This document shows, piece by piece, positions 38,701-46,585 of a stretch of DNA of 64,000 bases. Source of the stretch: Clostridium sp. (GTDB lineage Bacteria; Bacillota; Clostridia; Clostridiales; Clostridiaceae); NCBI GenBank assembly GCA_022767515.1, contig JALENK010000076.1, positions 62,001-126,000 of the forward strand, read 5' to 3'. Position numbers and translations under genes: made by a program. Within the stretch, counting starts at the first letter, position 1. Every line of letters starts with the position of its first letter. Below the pieces are notes generated by a model. It saw only the letters and a program-made list of their open reading frames with translations, was not told the origin of the DNA and made no database searches.

Positions 38701-39316
38701 GGGCAGAATTACAGCACTTGGAACTGTAAATTTAGCTTCTATTGAAGAGTATGAGGAAGTTAGAGAAAAGTATGAGTTTATGTATGTTCAAGAGCAAGAT
38801 TTAGAGAAGGCTAAAAAAGAGCTTTTAGATGTTATCAGTGAACTTACTGAAAATATGAAAAAGTTATTTAAAGAAAACTTTAAAATATTAAATAAAAACT
38901 TTAATGAAACCTTTAGAGAATTATTTAAGGGTGGTAGTGCAGAACTCATATTAGGTGAGGGAGATGAGCTTACAGCAACAATTGATATAAATGTAGAGCC
39001 ACCGGGAAAGAAACTTCAAAATATTAATTTGATGTCTGGTGGAGAAAAAGTATTATCAGCTATTGCTTTAATGTTTGCAATATTAAAAATGAAACCAACA
39101 CCATTTTGTATATTAGATGAAATTGAAGCAGCTTTAGATGATGCTAATGTATTTAGATATGCAGAGTTTTTAAGAGAATTTTCAAAGGGTACACAATTTA
39201 TAGTAATAACACACAGAAAAGGTACTATGGAAGCAAGTGATGTTATGTATGGTGTTACTATGGAAGAAAAAGGTGTTTCAAAAGTGGTTTCTGTAGATTT
39301 AACTAAAAATTTGTAA
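35756..39316 (+). CDS. smc: Chromosome segregation protein SMC
   Basis: A condensin ATPase that extrudes DNA loops from the origin region. 1186 residues: N-terminal Walker A GPNGSGKSN (about 31-39), two long coiled coils (about 165-500 and 670-1015), a hinge (about 510-660), C-terminal signature LMSGGEKVLSAIAL (about 1092) and Walker B ILDEIEAALDD (about 1118). The start is TTG at 35756, 7 bases after AAGGAGG; no ATG or GTG gives the conserved FLKSLEIRGFKSFADK beginning. It is followed 21 bases later by ftsY. The partners scpA and scpB are not in this window. Confidence 0.98.
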   Translation: MFLKSLEIRGFKSFADKTELRFKKGVTAVVGPNGSGKSNISDSVRWVLGEQSVKTLRGGKMEDVIFAGTQYRKPVGLAQVSLTLDNEDGSLSTEYNEVTVTRRIFRSGETEYLLNGTKCRLKDITQLFMDTGIGKEGYSLIGQGKIEAVLSGKPEERRNLLEEAAGIVKYKSRKEEAEKKLSNTDNNLVRIKDIISTYEERLEPLKIERDKALKYRDLADELKEKEVSLSVFYISEIEKILESFEKDLEIKEKSLTDKRDKLNKEKEIVARLKNKIDEIEKKTDLNKKTYYLSKEKISNYTNDIKLIEERIKNLNINIEKNDIEVSNLKNKISDLNSKKIILEKELEKSKEEQVQRENEIRNLEKTSNNYSVKLNEIEENIKRIKDNQFEILKGHTDINNAILLTKNDIKTKTLRIEELKKTFNNVESNIKINLATIEGIAQTIENSKSQEKLLELGISDKKKKITSINIKASKVDENIRRLNKSLNELEANKTMLENLEKHLEGYNRTVKILMENIKNGKAPKADGTKVLGEILTISKEYEIAIETALGAALSNVITENDIIAKNLINYLKQNRIGRATFLPLNNIKGNVLNLDSKITSIDGFIGIASQIVSYPEKYKIAVNNVLGRTIVARDMDCALVISKVSGNSYRIVTLEGENIAPGGALTGGSSQSKFTNILGRKRQIEELGEKIVETKSEIVKTSNEFEALKSSAKELDEEILNDRDLIHAKTIEITKYESELASLKNETKRLKGNLEVSKNELTRNKKEIEKLNSILEAKNKELESLQGEDVINKEQESELEKSQFQYKNNIEEVNNRVTELKIEKAAFDESLTSKSGEMLRCVNEIEEYEYKKKDIEQENVESQKSIADFEENIKINEENIKISKKLIIELEESFKVEEVNKARFKDELNQKETSINEMTIVISKEESDYNKSEIEKTKKVMERDALYTKLNEEMNLTLAEAKDIAVLVEEPQKYKEAVASLKGRITALGTVNLASIEEYEEVREKYEFMYVQEQDLEKAKKELLDVISELTENMKKLFKENFKILNKNFNETFRELFKGGSAELILGEGDELTATIDINVEPPGKKLQNINLMSGGEKVLSAIALMFAILKMKPTPFCILDEIEAALDDANVFRYAEFLREFSKGTQFIVITHRKGTMEASDVMYGVTMEEKGVSKVVSVDLTKNL

Positions 39317-39337
39317 TCAAGAAGGGGAGATATAGTT

Positions 39338-40252
39338 ATGGCAAAATTATTTGGAAAAATGTTTGAGAAATTAAAGGGGGGATTAACTAAGACTAGAAAT
39401 GGCTTAACAGATAAGATAAATCATGTTTTAAAGAGAACAGTAGCAATTGATGATGATATGTATGATGAATTAGAAGAAATATTAATCACATCAGATGTTG
39501 GAATGGAAACTACTATGGAAATCATAGATAGATTAAAGGATAAGATAAGAAAAGAGAAAATAAATGATACAGAACTTATAATTCCAGCACTTAGAGAGAT
39601 TATAAAAGAAATAATGTTAGAGGGTGCGCAAGTAGAAGCAGAACAAAAGAAGGTTATGCTAATAATTGGAGTTAATGGAGTTGGTAAGACTACATCTATA
39701 GGTAAACTTGCTGCTAAAAATAAAGCTGAAGGAAAGAAGGTAGTCCTTGCAGCAGCAGATACTTTTAGAGCAGCCGCTATAGAACAAATTGAGGTATGGA
39801 GTCAAAGAGCAGGAGTAGATTTAATCAAGCATAATGAAGGCTCAGATCCAGCTGCTGTTGTATTTGATGCAGTTCAAGCTGCTAAGTCAAGAAATGCAGA
39901 TGTTTTAATCTGTGATACAGCAGGAAGACTTCATAATAAGAAAAATTTAATGAATGAGCTTGCAAAAATTAATAAAATAATTGATAGAGAATATGGTGAA
40001 GAAAATAAAGAAACTTTATTGGTTTTAGATGGTACTACAGGACAAAATGCTATAGTTCAAGCAAAACAATTTATGGAGGCATGTCCTATTGATGGAATAA
40101 TATTAACTAAACTAGATGGGACTGCAAAAGGTGGAGTTGTAATTTCAATAAAGCAAATGTTAAATATTCCAGTAAGATATATTGGTGTTGGAGAAGGAAT
40201 TGATGACCTTCAAGAATTTGATGCAGAAAGTTTTGCAGAAGCATTATTATAA
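39338..40252 (+). CDS. ftsY: Signal recognition particle receptor FtsY
   Basis: Membrane-docking GTPase for SRP-ribosome complexes. 304 residues: the N domain (about 1-95) and G domain with P-loop GVNGVGKTT (about 111), DTAGRLHNK (about 193), TKLDGTAKGG and IGVGEGIDDL. It lacks the long acidic A domain of E. coli FtsY, as is usual for Firmicutes. Its partner Ffh is at 40681; the two G domains match motif by motif. Confidence 0.97.
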   Translation: MAKLFGKMFEKLKGGLTKTRNGLTDKINHVLKRTVAIDDDMYDELEEILITSDVGMETTMEIIDRLKDKIRKEKINDTELIIPALREIIKEIMLEGAQVEAEQKKVMLIIGVNGVGKTTSIGKLAAKNKAEGKKVVLAAADTFRAAAIEQIEVWSQRAGVDLIKHNEGSDPAAVVFDAVQAAKSRNADVLICDTAGRLHNKKNLMNELAKINKIIDREYGEENKETLLVLDGTTGQNAIVQAKQFMEACPIDGIILTKLDGTAKGGVVISIKQMLNIPVRYIGVGEGIDDLQEFDAESFAEALL

Positions 40253-40279
40253 AAAAATAAAAGTGTTAAGTAAAAATAC

Positions 40280-40308
40280 TTGACAGCAATATATATATCT
40301 GATAAAAT
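40280..40308 (+). promoter_or_regulatory. Strong sigma-A promoter for ylxM-ffh
   Basis: A consensus TTGACA (40280-40285) and TAAAAT (40303-40308) are spaced 17 bases, one of the best promoters in the window. A TTG inside the -35 could be mistaken for a ylxM start. Confidence 0.85.
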
Positions 40309-40333
40309 CTCATTTGTGAGTAAGGTGATAGAG

Positions 40334-40663
40334 ATGGAAGATAGAGTAGAAATTTCGTTATTAATGGATTTTTATGGAGCTTTATTAACTGACAAACAGA
40401 TAAAAATAATGGAGCTATATTATAATGAAGATTTGTCTTTATCAGAAATAGCTGAGTTAAATGAGACTAGTCGTCAGGCTATACATGATTTAATAAAGAG
40501 ATGTTATAAATCACTTTTATCATATGAAAGTAAGCTTCATTTGCTTCAAAAGAGTATGGCTCATAAAGAAAAGATTGCAAATCTTCTTGAATATTTTAAA
40601 AATAGTTTTTCATTATCAGAAGATGAGTTGCAAAAATTATCAGATAAATTAGAAGAATTGTAA
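40334..40663 (+). CDS. ylxM: YlxM family helix-turn-helix protein
   Basis: 109 residues. Sigma-70 region 4-like helix-turn-helix: [40 protein letters not shown]. YlxM is encoded before ffh throughout the Firmicutes and has been linked to SRP function in streptococci. The true start is ATG 40334 behind TAAGGTGATAGAG; the longer frame to 40280 runs through the promoter. It is transcribed with ffh, 17 bases downstream. Confidence 0.93.
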   Translation: MEDRVEISLLMDFYGALLTDKQIKIMELYYNEDLSLSEIAELNETSRQAIHDLIKRCYKSLLSYESKLHLLQKSMAHKEKIANLLEYFKNSFSLSEDELQKLSDKLEEL

Positions 40664-40680
40664 TTTTAGGAGGTTTGGTT

Positions 40681-42036
40681 ATGGCTTTTGAAGGATTAGC
40701 TGAGAAGCTTCAAAATACCTTTAAAAAACTTAAAGGTAAAGGAAAGCTTACTGAAAAAGATATTAAAGAAGCAATGAGAGAGGTAAAGCTTGCACTTTTA
40801 GAAGCGGATGTAAACTTTAAAATAGTTAAGAAGTTTGTTTCAACAGTTAGTGAAAAATGTGTAGGTAGTGAAGTTCTTGAAAGCTTAACACCTGGTCAGC
40901 AAGTAATAAAAATAGTTAATGAAGAGCTTACAGCTTTAATGGGAACAAGTGAAAGCAAAATTAATTACTCAAGCGTAGGTCCAACTGTAATAATGCTTGT
41001 AGGACTTCAGGGTGCTGGTAAGACTACTATGTGTGGAAAGCTTGCACTTAACTTAAGAAAAAATAATAAAAAACCGCTATTAGTTGCATGTGATATTTAC
41101 AGACCAGCTGCTATAAAGCAATTAGAGGTTGTAGGAAAGCAAATCGATATTCCAGTTTTTCAAATGGGAGATAAGGTTTCTGCAGTGGATATTGCAAAAG
41201 CAGGTATAAAGCATGGTCGAGAAAATGGAAACAATGTAATTATTATAGATACAGCAGGTAGACTTCATATTGATGAAGATTTAATGCAGGAATTAAAGGA
41301 TGTCAAGGAAGCTGTTAATCCAAATGAAATATTATTGGTAGTAGATTCTATGACAGGTCAAGATGCTGTAAATGTTGCAGAAACCTTTAATAATGCATTA
41401 GATGTAAGTGGAGTTATCTTAACAAAGCTTGATGGTGATACTAGAGGTGGTGCAGCACTATCAATTAGAAGTGTTACTGAAAAGCCAATTAAGTTCATTG
41501 GTGTTGGGGAAAAGATGAATGATTTTGAAGTCTTTTATCCAGACAGAATGGCATCTAGAATACTTGGTATGGGTGATGTGTTATCACTTATTGAAAAGGC
41601 TCAGGAAGCTATAGATGAGAAAGAAGCAGAAGCTATGGCTAAAAAGATGATGAATCAAGAATTAAATTTTGAAGATTATCTAACAGCAATGAGTCAAATG
41701 AAGAAGCTTGGTCCTTTAAATAAGATTATGGAGATGCTTCCGGGAATTAGTTCAGAGCAACTTCAAGGCTTAGATATGGAAAAGGGACAAAAGGAAATGG
41801 CCAAGATGGAAGCTATTATTTACTCAATGACACTTAAGGAAAGAAGAAATCCACAATTAGTTATAGGATCTTCTTCAAGAAAGAAGAGAATAGCATTAGG
41901 TTCAGGGTCTACTATTCAAGAAGTTAATAAGCTTATAAAAGGTTATGAAATGATGAAAAAGAATATGAAACAATTCAAATCATTAACTAAAAAAAGTAAA
42001 AAAGGATTACTTGGTAAATTTCCTTTTATGAGTTAA
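40681..42036 (+). CDS. ffh: Signal recognition particle protein Ffh
   Basis: GTPase subunit of SRP; with its 4.5S/scRNA it binds signal sequences. 451 residues: N domain, G domain with GLQGAGKTTMCGKLA (about 107), DTAGRLHIDE, TKLDGDTRGGAAL and a C-terminal Met-rich M domain (about 300-430; RNA-binding IGSSSRKKRIALGSG). I chose ATG 40681 after TTAGGAGGTTTGGTT; the TTG at 40675 overlaps the site. Confidence 0.97.
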   Translation: MAFEGLAEKLQNTFKKLKGKGKLTEKDIKEAMREVKLALLEADVNFKIVKKFVSTVSEKCVGSEVLESLTPGQQVIKIVNEELTALMGTSESKINYSSVGPTVIMLVGLQGAGKTTMCGKLALNLRKNNKKPLLVACDIYRPAAIKQLEVVGKQIDIPVFQMGDKVSAVDIAKAGIKHGRENGNNVIIIDTAGRLHIDEDLMQELKDVKEAVNPNEILLVVDSMTGQDAVNVAETFNNALDVSGVILTKLDGDTRGGAALSIRSVTEKPIKFIGVGEKMNDFEVFYPDRMASRILGMGDVLSLIEKAQEAIDEKEAEAMAKKMMNQELNFEDYLTAMSQMKKLGPLNKIMEMLPGISSEQLQGLDMEKGQKEMAKMEAIIYSMTLKERRNPQLVIGSSSRKKRIALGSGSTIQEVNKLIKGYEMMKKNMKQFKSLTKKSKKGLLGKFPFMS

Positions 42037-42099
42037 TTATAAATGATGAGGATAATTTAATTCCTATAGAGATACTTTTTAAGGAGGTGAAATTAAAAA

Positions 42100-42345
42100 A
42101 TGGCAGTTAAAATAAGATTAAGAAGAATGGGTGCTAAGAAAGCTCCTTTTTATAGAATAATCGTTGCTGATTCAAGAAGTCCTAGAGATGGAAGATTCAT
42201 CGATGAAATTGGATACTACAACCCAGTTGTTAAACCAGTAGAAGTTAAGGTGAACGAAGAAAAAGCTACTGAATGGTTAAAGAAAGGTGCTCAACCTACA
42301 GATGTAGTTAAGAGATTATTTGATCAAGCTGGTCTTAACAAGTAA
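42100..42345 (+). CDS. rpsP: 30S ribosomal protein S16
   Basis: 81 residues: [20 protein letters not shown] start, [19 protein letters not shown]. Strong AAGGAGGTG precedes. Codons such as TTC, AAC, TAC and ATC are more frequent here than in neighbouring genes, the expected bias of a highly expressed gene. It leads the rpsP-khpA-rimM-trmD-rplS group. Confidence 0.97.
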   Translation: MAVKIRLRRMGAKKAPFYRIIVADSRSPRDGRFIDEIGYYNPVVKPVEVKVNEEKATEWLKKGAQPTDVVKRLFDQAGLNK

Positions 42346-42351
42346 TTTTTT

Positions 42352-42390
42352 GGAGGTGAATTCTGTAATAAATTTATTACAGAAGAAATT
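42352..42390 (+). promoter_or_regulatory. Shine-Dalgarno separated from khpA start by a 22-base palindrome
   Basis: GGAGGTGA at 42352-42359 is the only strong ribosome-binding sequence before khpA, but lies about 31 bases from its ATG. A perfect palindrome fills 42362-42383 (arms TCTGTAATAAA and its complement). If it folds in the mRNA, about nine unpaired bases remain between the Shine-Dalgarno and ATG 42391, normal spacing. Confidence 0.6.
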
Positions 42391-42618
42391 ATGAAAGAAT
42401 TAGTTGAATTATTAGCAAAGTCTCTTGTAGATAATCCTGATGAAGTCAAAGTTAACGAGGTTAATAAAGATGATACTATAGTTCTTGAGCTAAGTGTAGC
42501 AAAAGAAGATATGGGTAAGGTTATCGGTAAGCAAGGAAGAATAGCTAAAGCCATTAGGACTGTTGTTAAGTCAGTGGCAGTTAGAAAAGGTCAGAAAGTA
42601 GTAGTAGAGATTATCTAA
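42391..42618 (+). CDS. khpA: KH-domain RNA-binding protein KhpA
   Basis: 75 residues (YlqC). One KH domain: GKVIGKQGRIAKAIRTVVK contains the GxxG loop. It forms a dimer with KhpB (Jag, not in the window) and binds many RNAs in Gram-positive bacteria, affecting cell division and translation. ATG 42391 is the only usable start for the conserved MKELVELLAKSLVDNPDEV beginning. A strong Shine-Dalgarno lies about 31 bases upstream, with a palindrome between. The rpsP stop is in the same frame 48 bases upstream. Confidence 0.94.
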   Translation: MKELVELLAKSLVDNPDEVKVNEVNKDDTIVLELSVAKEDMGKVIGKQGRIAKAIRTVVKSVAVRKGQKVVVEII

Positions 42619-42621
42619 TAT

Positions 42622-42652
42622 AAAGAGTTAGGAGTTTTCCTAACTCTTTAAT
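42622..42652 (+). terminator. Attenuating hairpin between khpA and rimM
   Basis: A perfect 12-bp stem (42622-42633 with 42638-42649) and GTTT loop. The following tract TTTAATTATAT is weakly T-rich, so partial termination is likely rather than complete. Confidence 0.7.
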
Positions 42653-42675
42653 TATATATAGAAGGTGGCGTTTTT

Positions 42676-43173
42676 ATGACAGATTTTTTCACAGTTGGTC
42701 AGATTGTTAATACACATGGGATTAAAGGTGAAGTTAAAGTTATGGTATTAACAGATGATGCGAATAATTTTAAAAGATATGGTAAAGTCTTAGTAAAAGA
42801 TGAATGGAAAAAAATTGAAGGCGTAAAATTCCAAAAGGATAGAGTTATTTTAAAACTTGAAGGAATTAATGATATGAATACTGCAGAAGAATATAAACAG
42901 CAATACTTAATGGTCTCTAGAGAAGATGAACCAGAGCTTCCAGATGATATGTATTATATAACAGACATTATAGGAAGTGATGTTGTTGATACAGAAGGAA
43001 ATGAACTTGGCAAAATTTATGATGTTATCCAAACAAAGAATAATGATGTTTATTGGATAAAAAAACCAAAAGAATTATTAATTCCTGTACTTGAAGATAT
43101 AGTGCTTGAAATAAATGTTGAAGAAAAAAAGGTAATTATTGAACCAGTAAGGCAGTGGCTAGATGAAGATTAG
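42676..43173 (+). CDS. rimM: Ribosome maturation factor RimM
   Basis: Binds S19 and helps fold the 30S head. 165 residues: [18 protein letters not shown] start (RimM barrel) and a C-terminal PRC-barrel (about 90-160, [22 protein letters not shown]). It overlaps trmD by 11 bases, the classical rimM-trmD-rplS order. ATG follows GAAGGTGGCGTTTTT. Confidence 0.96.
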   Translation: MTDFFTVGQIVNTHGIKGEVKVMVLTDDANNFKRYGKVLVKDEWKKIEGVKFQKDRVILKLEGINDMNTAEEYKQQYLMVSREDEPELPDDMYYITDIIGSDVVDTEGNELGKIYDVIQTKNNDVYWIKKPKELLIPVLEDIVLEINVEEKKVIIEPVRQWLDED

Positions 43174-43879
43174 TATATTAACACTGTTTCCAGAGATGTT
43201 TACAATATTTGAACATTCTATTATTGGAAGAGCTAAGGAAAATAATATTATTCAGATTGAATGTATAAATATAAGAGATTTTACAAAAAATAAACATAAA
43301 AAGGTTGATGATTATCCTTATGGTGGAGGGGCTGGTATGGTTATGACTCCCCAGCCTCTTATTGATGCAATCAAGTACGCAAAGCAGACAAATAACGGAA
43401 AGGTGATTTTTCTTGGACCAAGAGGAAAGACTTTTAATCAAGAAATCTCTAAGGAGTTATCCAAGGAAGAAAATTTAATATTTTTATGTGGACACTATGA
43501 AGGAATTGATGAGCGTGTTTATAAGTATATAGATATGGAATTATCTCTTGGAGATTTTATCCTTACAGGTGGAGAAATGGCAGCTATTCCCATAATTGAT
43601 TCTATACTTAGATTTGTTCCAAATGTTTTAGGAAAGCAGGAAAGCTATGAAGATGAATCTTATTCTGATGGTCTTTTGGAATATCCTCAATATTCAAGAC
43701 CTGAAGTATATGAGGGTATGAAGGTGCCAAGTGTATTGTTATCTGGTCATCATGAGAATATTAGAAAATGGCGTAGAAAACAGTCGCTTATTATAACTAA
43801 AGAAAGGCGACCAGATTTGTATAAAAATGTTGAATTAACTAAAGAAGATATTAAGATTTTAAATGATAAAAATTTGTAA
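43163..43879 (+). CDS. trmD: tRNA (guanine-37-N1)-methyltransferase TrmD
   Basis: Makes m1G37 in tRNAs reading CNN codons and so prevents frameshifting. 238 residues with the SPOUT deep-knot signature: [28 protein letters not shown] and [17 protein letters not shown] 43163 lies within the end of rimM, so coupling is likely. About 119 bases separate it from rplS, with a promoter and a structured leader in between. Confidence 0.97.
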   Translation: MKISILTLFPEMFTIFEHSIIGRAKENNIIQIECINIRDFTKNKHKKVDDYPYGGGAGMVMTPQPLIDAIKYAKQTNNGKVIFLGPRGKTFNQEISKELSKEENLIFLCGHYEGIDERVYKYIDMELSLGDFILTGGEMAAIPIIDSILRFVPNVLGKQESYEDESYSDGLLEYPQYSRPEVYEGMKVPSVLLSGHHENIRKWRRKQSLIITKERRPDLYKNVELTKEDIKILNDKNL

Positions 43880-43886
43880 AAATATC

Positions 43887-43915
43887 TTGAAACAACATAA
43901 TTTTTATGATAATAT
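43887..43915 (+). promoter_or_regulatory. Sigma-A promoter for rplS
   Basis: TTGAAA (43887-43892) and TAATAT (43910-43915) with 17-base spacing, just after trmD and just before the structured leader. Confidence 0.7.
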
Positions 43916-43920
43916 ATTCT

Positions 43921-43984
43921 CTGTGCTAGTACGGGCGCTCCGCTACTGAATTTTAGCTTCGGTATGAACGTCAAATTATCTTAA
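43921..43984 (+). ncRNA. L19 (rplS) leader RNA, candidate cis-regulator
   Basis: A GC-richer island between a promoter and rplS. Folding by eye gives a helix TACTGAA / TTCGGTA (43934-43940 with 43948-43954), a small GCG / CGC hairpin around 43934, and a closing ACG / CGT helix, a compact multi-branch shape. Its place matches the known Firmicute L19 leader family, in which L19 represses its own translation. I could not align it to a model. Confidence 0.65.
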
Positions 43985-43998
43985 GGAGGGAATGCACA

Positions 43999-44346
43999 AT
44001 GAACGAAATATTAAAGTCAATAGAACAAGAACAAATCAGAACAGATTTACCTCAATTCAACGTTGGAGATAACGTTAGAGTTCATGTAAAAATCAAAGAA
44101 GGTAACAGAGAAAGAGTTCAAGCTTTTGAAGGAACTGTAATTAAGAAGCAAAATGGTGGTTTAAGAGAAACTTTCACAGTAAGAAGAGTTGCTTACGGAA
44201 CAGGTGTTGAAAGAACATTCCCAATAAATAGCCCAATTATTGAAAAGATTGAAGTTACAAGAAGAGGTAAAGTTAGAAGAGCTAAGTTATATTACTTAAG
44301 AGATAGAGTAGGTAAGGCTGCTAAGGTTAAGGAATTATTAAAATAG
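43999..44346 (+). CDS. rplS: 50S ribosomal protein L19
   Basis: 115 residues: [26 protein letters not shown] and [32 protein letters not shown]. It lies at the 30S-50S interface. AAGGAGGGAATGCACA precedes ATG. It has its own promoter, leader and terminator, so it can be controlled apart from trmD. Confidence 0.97.
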   Translation: MNEILKSIEQEQIRTDLPQFNVGDNVRVHVKIKEGNRERVQAFEGTVIKKQNGGLRETFTVRRVAYGTGVERTFPINSPIIEKIEVTRRGKVRRAKLYYLRDRVGKAAKVKELLK

Positions 44347-44361
44347 TACTTCTTAAAAACG

Positions 44362-44387
44362 GGGACTTTTATAAGTCCCTTTTTTTA
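44362..44387 (+). terminator. Terminator after rplS
   Basis: GGGACTT (44362-44368) pairs with AAGTCCC (44373-44379) around TTAT, followed by eight T. A textbook intrinsic terminator. Confidence 0.92.
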
Positions 44388-44418
44388 ATAAATAAAATAA
44401 ATTTTAGGAGGAGATTTT

Positions 44419-45264
44419 ATGGCAATTAACTGGTTCCCAGGGCATATGAAAAAAACTCAAAGGGAGATAAGAGAAAATTTAAAGCTTGTCGATGCTGTAA
44501 TTGAAATTAGAGATGCGAGAATACCTATAAGTTCTGCAAATCCTGATATAGATAAAATAGTAGGAACAAAACCAAGGATTATATTACTTAATAAGAGTGA
44601 TTTAGCTGAAAAAAAAGTAACTGCTGAGTGGATTAAATATTTATCTTCAGATACTATTAAAGTTCTTGAGGTAAACTGTTTAAAAGGTATAGGATTAAAT
44701 GCTATAAAACCAGCTCTTTTGGAACTCTTAAAGGAAAAGCATGATAGACTAAAAGCAAAAGGATTAGTTAAGATAGTATCAAGAGTTATGGTTGTTGGTA
44801 TTCCTAACTGTGGTAAGTCAACCTTTATAAATAAGATGGCTAGAAATTCAATTGCAAAAACAGGAGATAGACCTGGAGTTACTAAGAATAAACAGTGGAT
44901 AAAAACTTCGCTTGATATGGAGCTTTTAGATACACCAGGAGTATTATGGCCTAAATTTGATGATGAAAATACAGCATTAAATTTAGCTTTTACAGGAGCT
45001 ATAAAGGATGAAGTTATGGACATTGAAGATTTATCATATCGTTTGGTAGAGCGTCTTCAAAAATATTATGGTGAAGCACTAAAAACTAGATATAAGCTAG
45101 ATGAAATTTTTGAAGATCCATTAGAAAATTTAAATGCAATAGCAAAAAAACGTGGAGCTATAATTAAAGGCGGAGAAATAGATTACAATAGGATAGCTGT
45201 TATGCTTCTTGATGAGTTCAGAGCAGGAAAAATAGGAAATATTACATTAGAAAGGCCAAGATAA
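44419..45264 (+). CDS. ylqF: Ribosome biogenesis GTPase RbgA/YlqF
   Basis: A late 50S assembly factor, essential in B. subtilis. 281 residues with circularly permuted GTPase motifs: INWFPGHMKKTQRE start, LLNKSDLA (G4, about 57), GIPNCGKSTFIN (P-loop, about 128), DTPGVLWP, then a C-terminal RNA-binding domain. ATG follows TTAGGAGGAGATTTT. It is followed 4 bases later by rnhB. Confidence 0.96.
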   Translation: MAINWFPGHMKKTQREIRENLKLVDAVIEIRDARIPISSANPDIDKIVGTKPRIILLNKSDLAEKKVTAEWIKYLSSDTIKVLEVNCLKGIGLNAIKPALLELLKEKHDRLKAKGLVKIVSRVMVVGIPNCGKSTFINKMARNSIAKTGDRPGVTKNKQWIKTSLDMELLDTPGVLWPKFDDENTALNLAFTGAIKDEVMDIEDLSYRLVERLQKYYGEALKTRYKLDEIFEDPLENLNAIAKKRGAIIKGGEIDYNRIAVMLLDEFRAGKIGNITLERPR

Positions 45265-45268
45265 TTTT

Positions 45269-46063
45269 ATGGATAAGATAGGCGTAAAGGAAGCAAAAGA
45301 GTTAGTAAATCAAATAATAGAAACTAACAATTACAAAGAATCTAAGAAAATAATAAGTGAGTTTTCATCAGATAGTAGAAAAGCCATAAATGCATTAGCA
45401 GATAGACTAAAAAAAGCAGAAATTAAGTATAATGATGAAATTATTAGGGTCAAGAAGCTTTATGAATTTGATAAGGCATTTGGATGTAATTATGTTTTAG
45501 GTGTTGATGAGGTTGGAAGAGGACCTCTTGCAGGACCTATTGTAGCTTGTGGTGTCATTCTGGATTTAAATGTATTAGATGATGAATTAATACTTGGCTT
45601 GAATGATTCAAAAAAAATTAATGAAAAAAATAGAGAAATAATAGCACAAAAAATACGTGAAAAAGCACTAGCCTATTATATTGCTACTTCTAGTAATAAA
45701 GAAATTGATGAAAAAGGTATAGCTTATGCTAATAATAAGGTATTTCTTGAATGTTCTAACAATATAAAAATACGTCCTGAAATAGTCCTATCAGATGGTT
45801 ATAAGGTTAAGGGGATAACAATAAGAAATGAATCAGTAATAAAGGGAGATACTAAAAGTGCCTGTATAGCGGCAGCGTCTATTGTGGCTAAGGTATATAG
45901 GGATAATTTGATGAAAGAATATGCAAAGAATTATCCAGAATACGGATTTGATGAAAATGCCGGATATGGTACTCAAAAGCATATTAATGCCATAAAAGAA
46001 AATGGAACAACTCCTATACATAGAAAGTGTTTTTTGAAAAATATATTAGGTGAAGATAAATAA
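45269..46063 (+). CDS. rnhB: Ribonuclease HII
   Basis: Removes ribonucleotides and RNA primers from DNA. 264 residues. An N-terminal helical extension (about 1-70) precedes the catalytic core GVDEVGRGPLAGP (about 79), DSKKIN, the acidic residue in LSDGYK, and AAASIVAKVYRD. The layout is typical of the clostridial and Bacillus type. A strong convergent terminator separates it from yraN on the minus strand. Confidence 0.96.
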   Translation: MDKIGVKEAKELVNQIIETNNYKESKKIISEFSSDSRKAINALADRLKKAEIKYNDEIIRVKKLYEFDKAFGCNYVLGVDEVGRGPLAGPIVACGVILDLNVLDDELILGLNDSKKINEKNREIIAQKIREKALAYYIATSSNKEIDEKGIAYANNKVFLECSNNIKIRPEIVLSDGYKVKGITIRNESVIKGDTKSACIAAASIVAKVYRDNLMKEYAKNYPEYGFDENAGYGTQKHINAIKENGTTPIHRKCFLKNILGEDK

Positions 46064-46101
46064 AAAACAGCTTCTTATGATACCATAAGAGGCTGTTTTT
46101 T
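46062..46101. terminator. Bidirectional terminator between rnhB and yraN
   Basis: An 18-bp stem (46062-46079 with 46084-46101; one G-T pair) has A-run and T-run flanks, serving both convergent genes. It overlaps the yraN stop codon. Confidence 0.88.
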
Positions 46102-46465
46102 ATGCAAAGGCATTCTCGATTAAGTTAATACGAAAATTATCATTATAGTAATTTAAGTATACCTCGCATACATCAAATTGAATATTGTATTGATATAGAT
46201 TAAAGGAGTTTATAAAATATTTAGCTAATTTTTTTATTTTCATTTGCTTATAGAAATTTACAGCATCTAAAGCATATCCATAATCTTTATTATATCTACA
46301 TTTTACTTCTATAAAATGAATAACAAAATTTTTCATAGCAATTATGTCTATTTCTCCGTATCTATTTTGAAAGTTTTTATTTATAATTTTATAATTTTTT
46401 TTAATTAAATAATCATAAGCAAGTGACTCGCCATATTTGCCAATATCTTTATTATATCTTTTCAG
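46100..46465 (-). CDS. yraN: YraN family protein (UPF0102), apparent CTG start
   Basis: A restriction-endonuclease-like (PD-(D/E)xK) fold of unknown role, often beside DNA uptake and repair genes. Translating the minus strand gives KRYNKDIGKYGESLAYDYL, then a NRYGEIDIIA segment and HFIEVKCRYNKDYGYALDAV: the family's Gly-Glu, GEIDxIA and ExK active-site motifs, in order, about 121 residues, full length. The conserved N-terminus extends well past the only in-frame ATG (46336), which would cut off the GEID half. No ATG, GTG or TTG exists between the family start and the upstream stop. CTG (complement of 46463-46465) lies six bases after AAGGG. It is the only gene here opposed to its rnhB-comM neighbours. 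Confidence 0.85.
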   Translation of the reverse strand: MKRYNKDIGKYGESLAYDYLIKKNYKIINKNFQNRYGEIDIIAMKNFVIHFIEVKCRYNKDYGYALDAVNFYKQMKIKKLAKYFINSFNLYQYNIQFDVCEVYLNYYNDNFRINLIENAFA

Positions 46466-46585
46466 AAATATCCCTTCTTTCCATATAAATTATTATTTAC
46501 TAATTAATAAAAAATATTCATTATTTTATAGAGATTTGAGTTTAAAACATAAATTATTGTCAATAATATAACTCGAGGTGATTTT

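Noticed and set aside
40280..40333. Longer TTG start for ylxM
   Set aside because: The extension lies in a near-consensus promoter (TTGACA, 17 bases, TAAAAT), so those bases are not coding.
44457..45023. 188-codon open frame on the minus strand inside ylqF
   Set aside because: It is the antisense shadow of a well-conserved gene, has no ribosome-binding site and shows no family motif; AT-rich coding DNA often leaves such frames.
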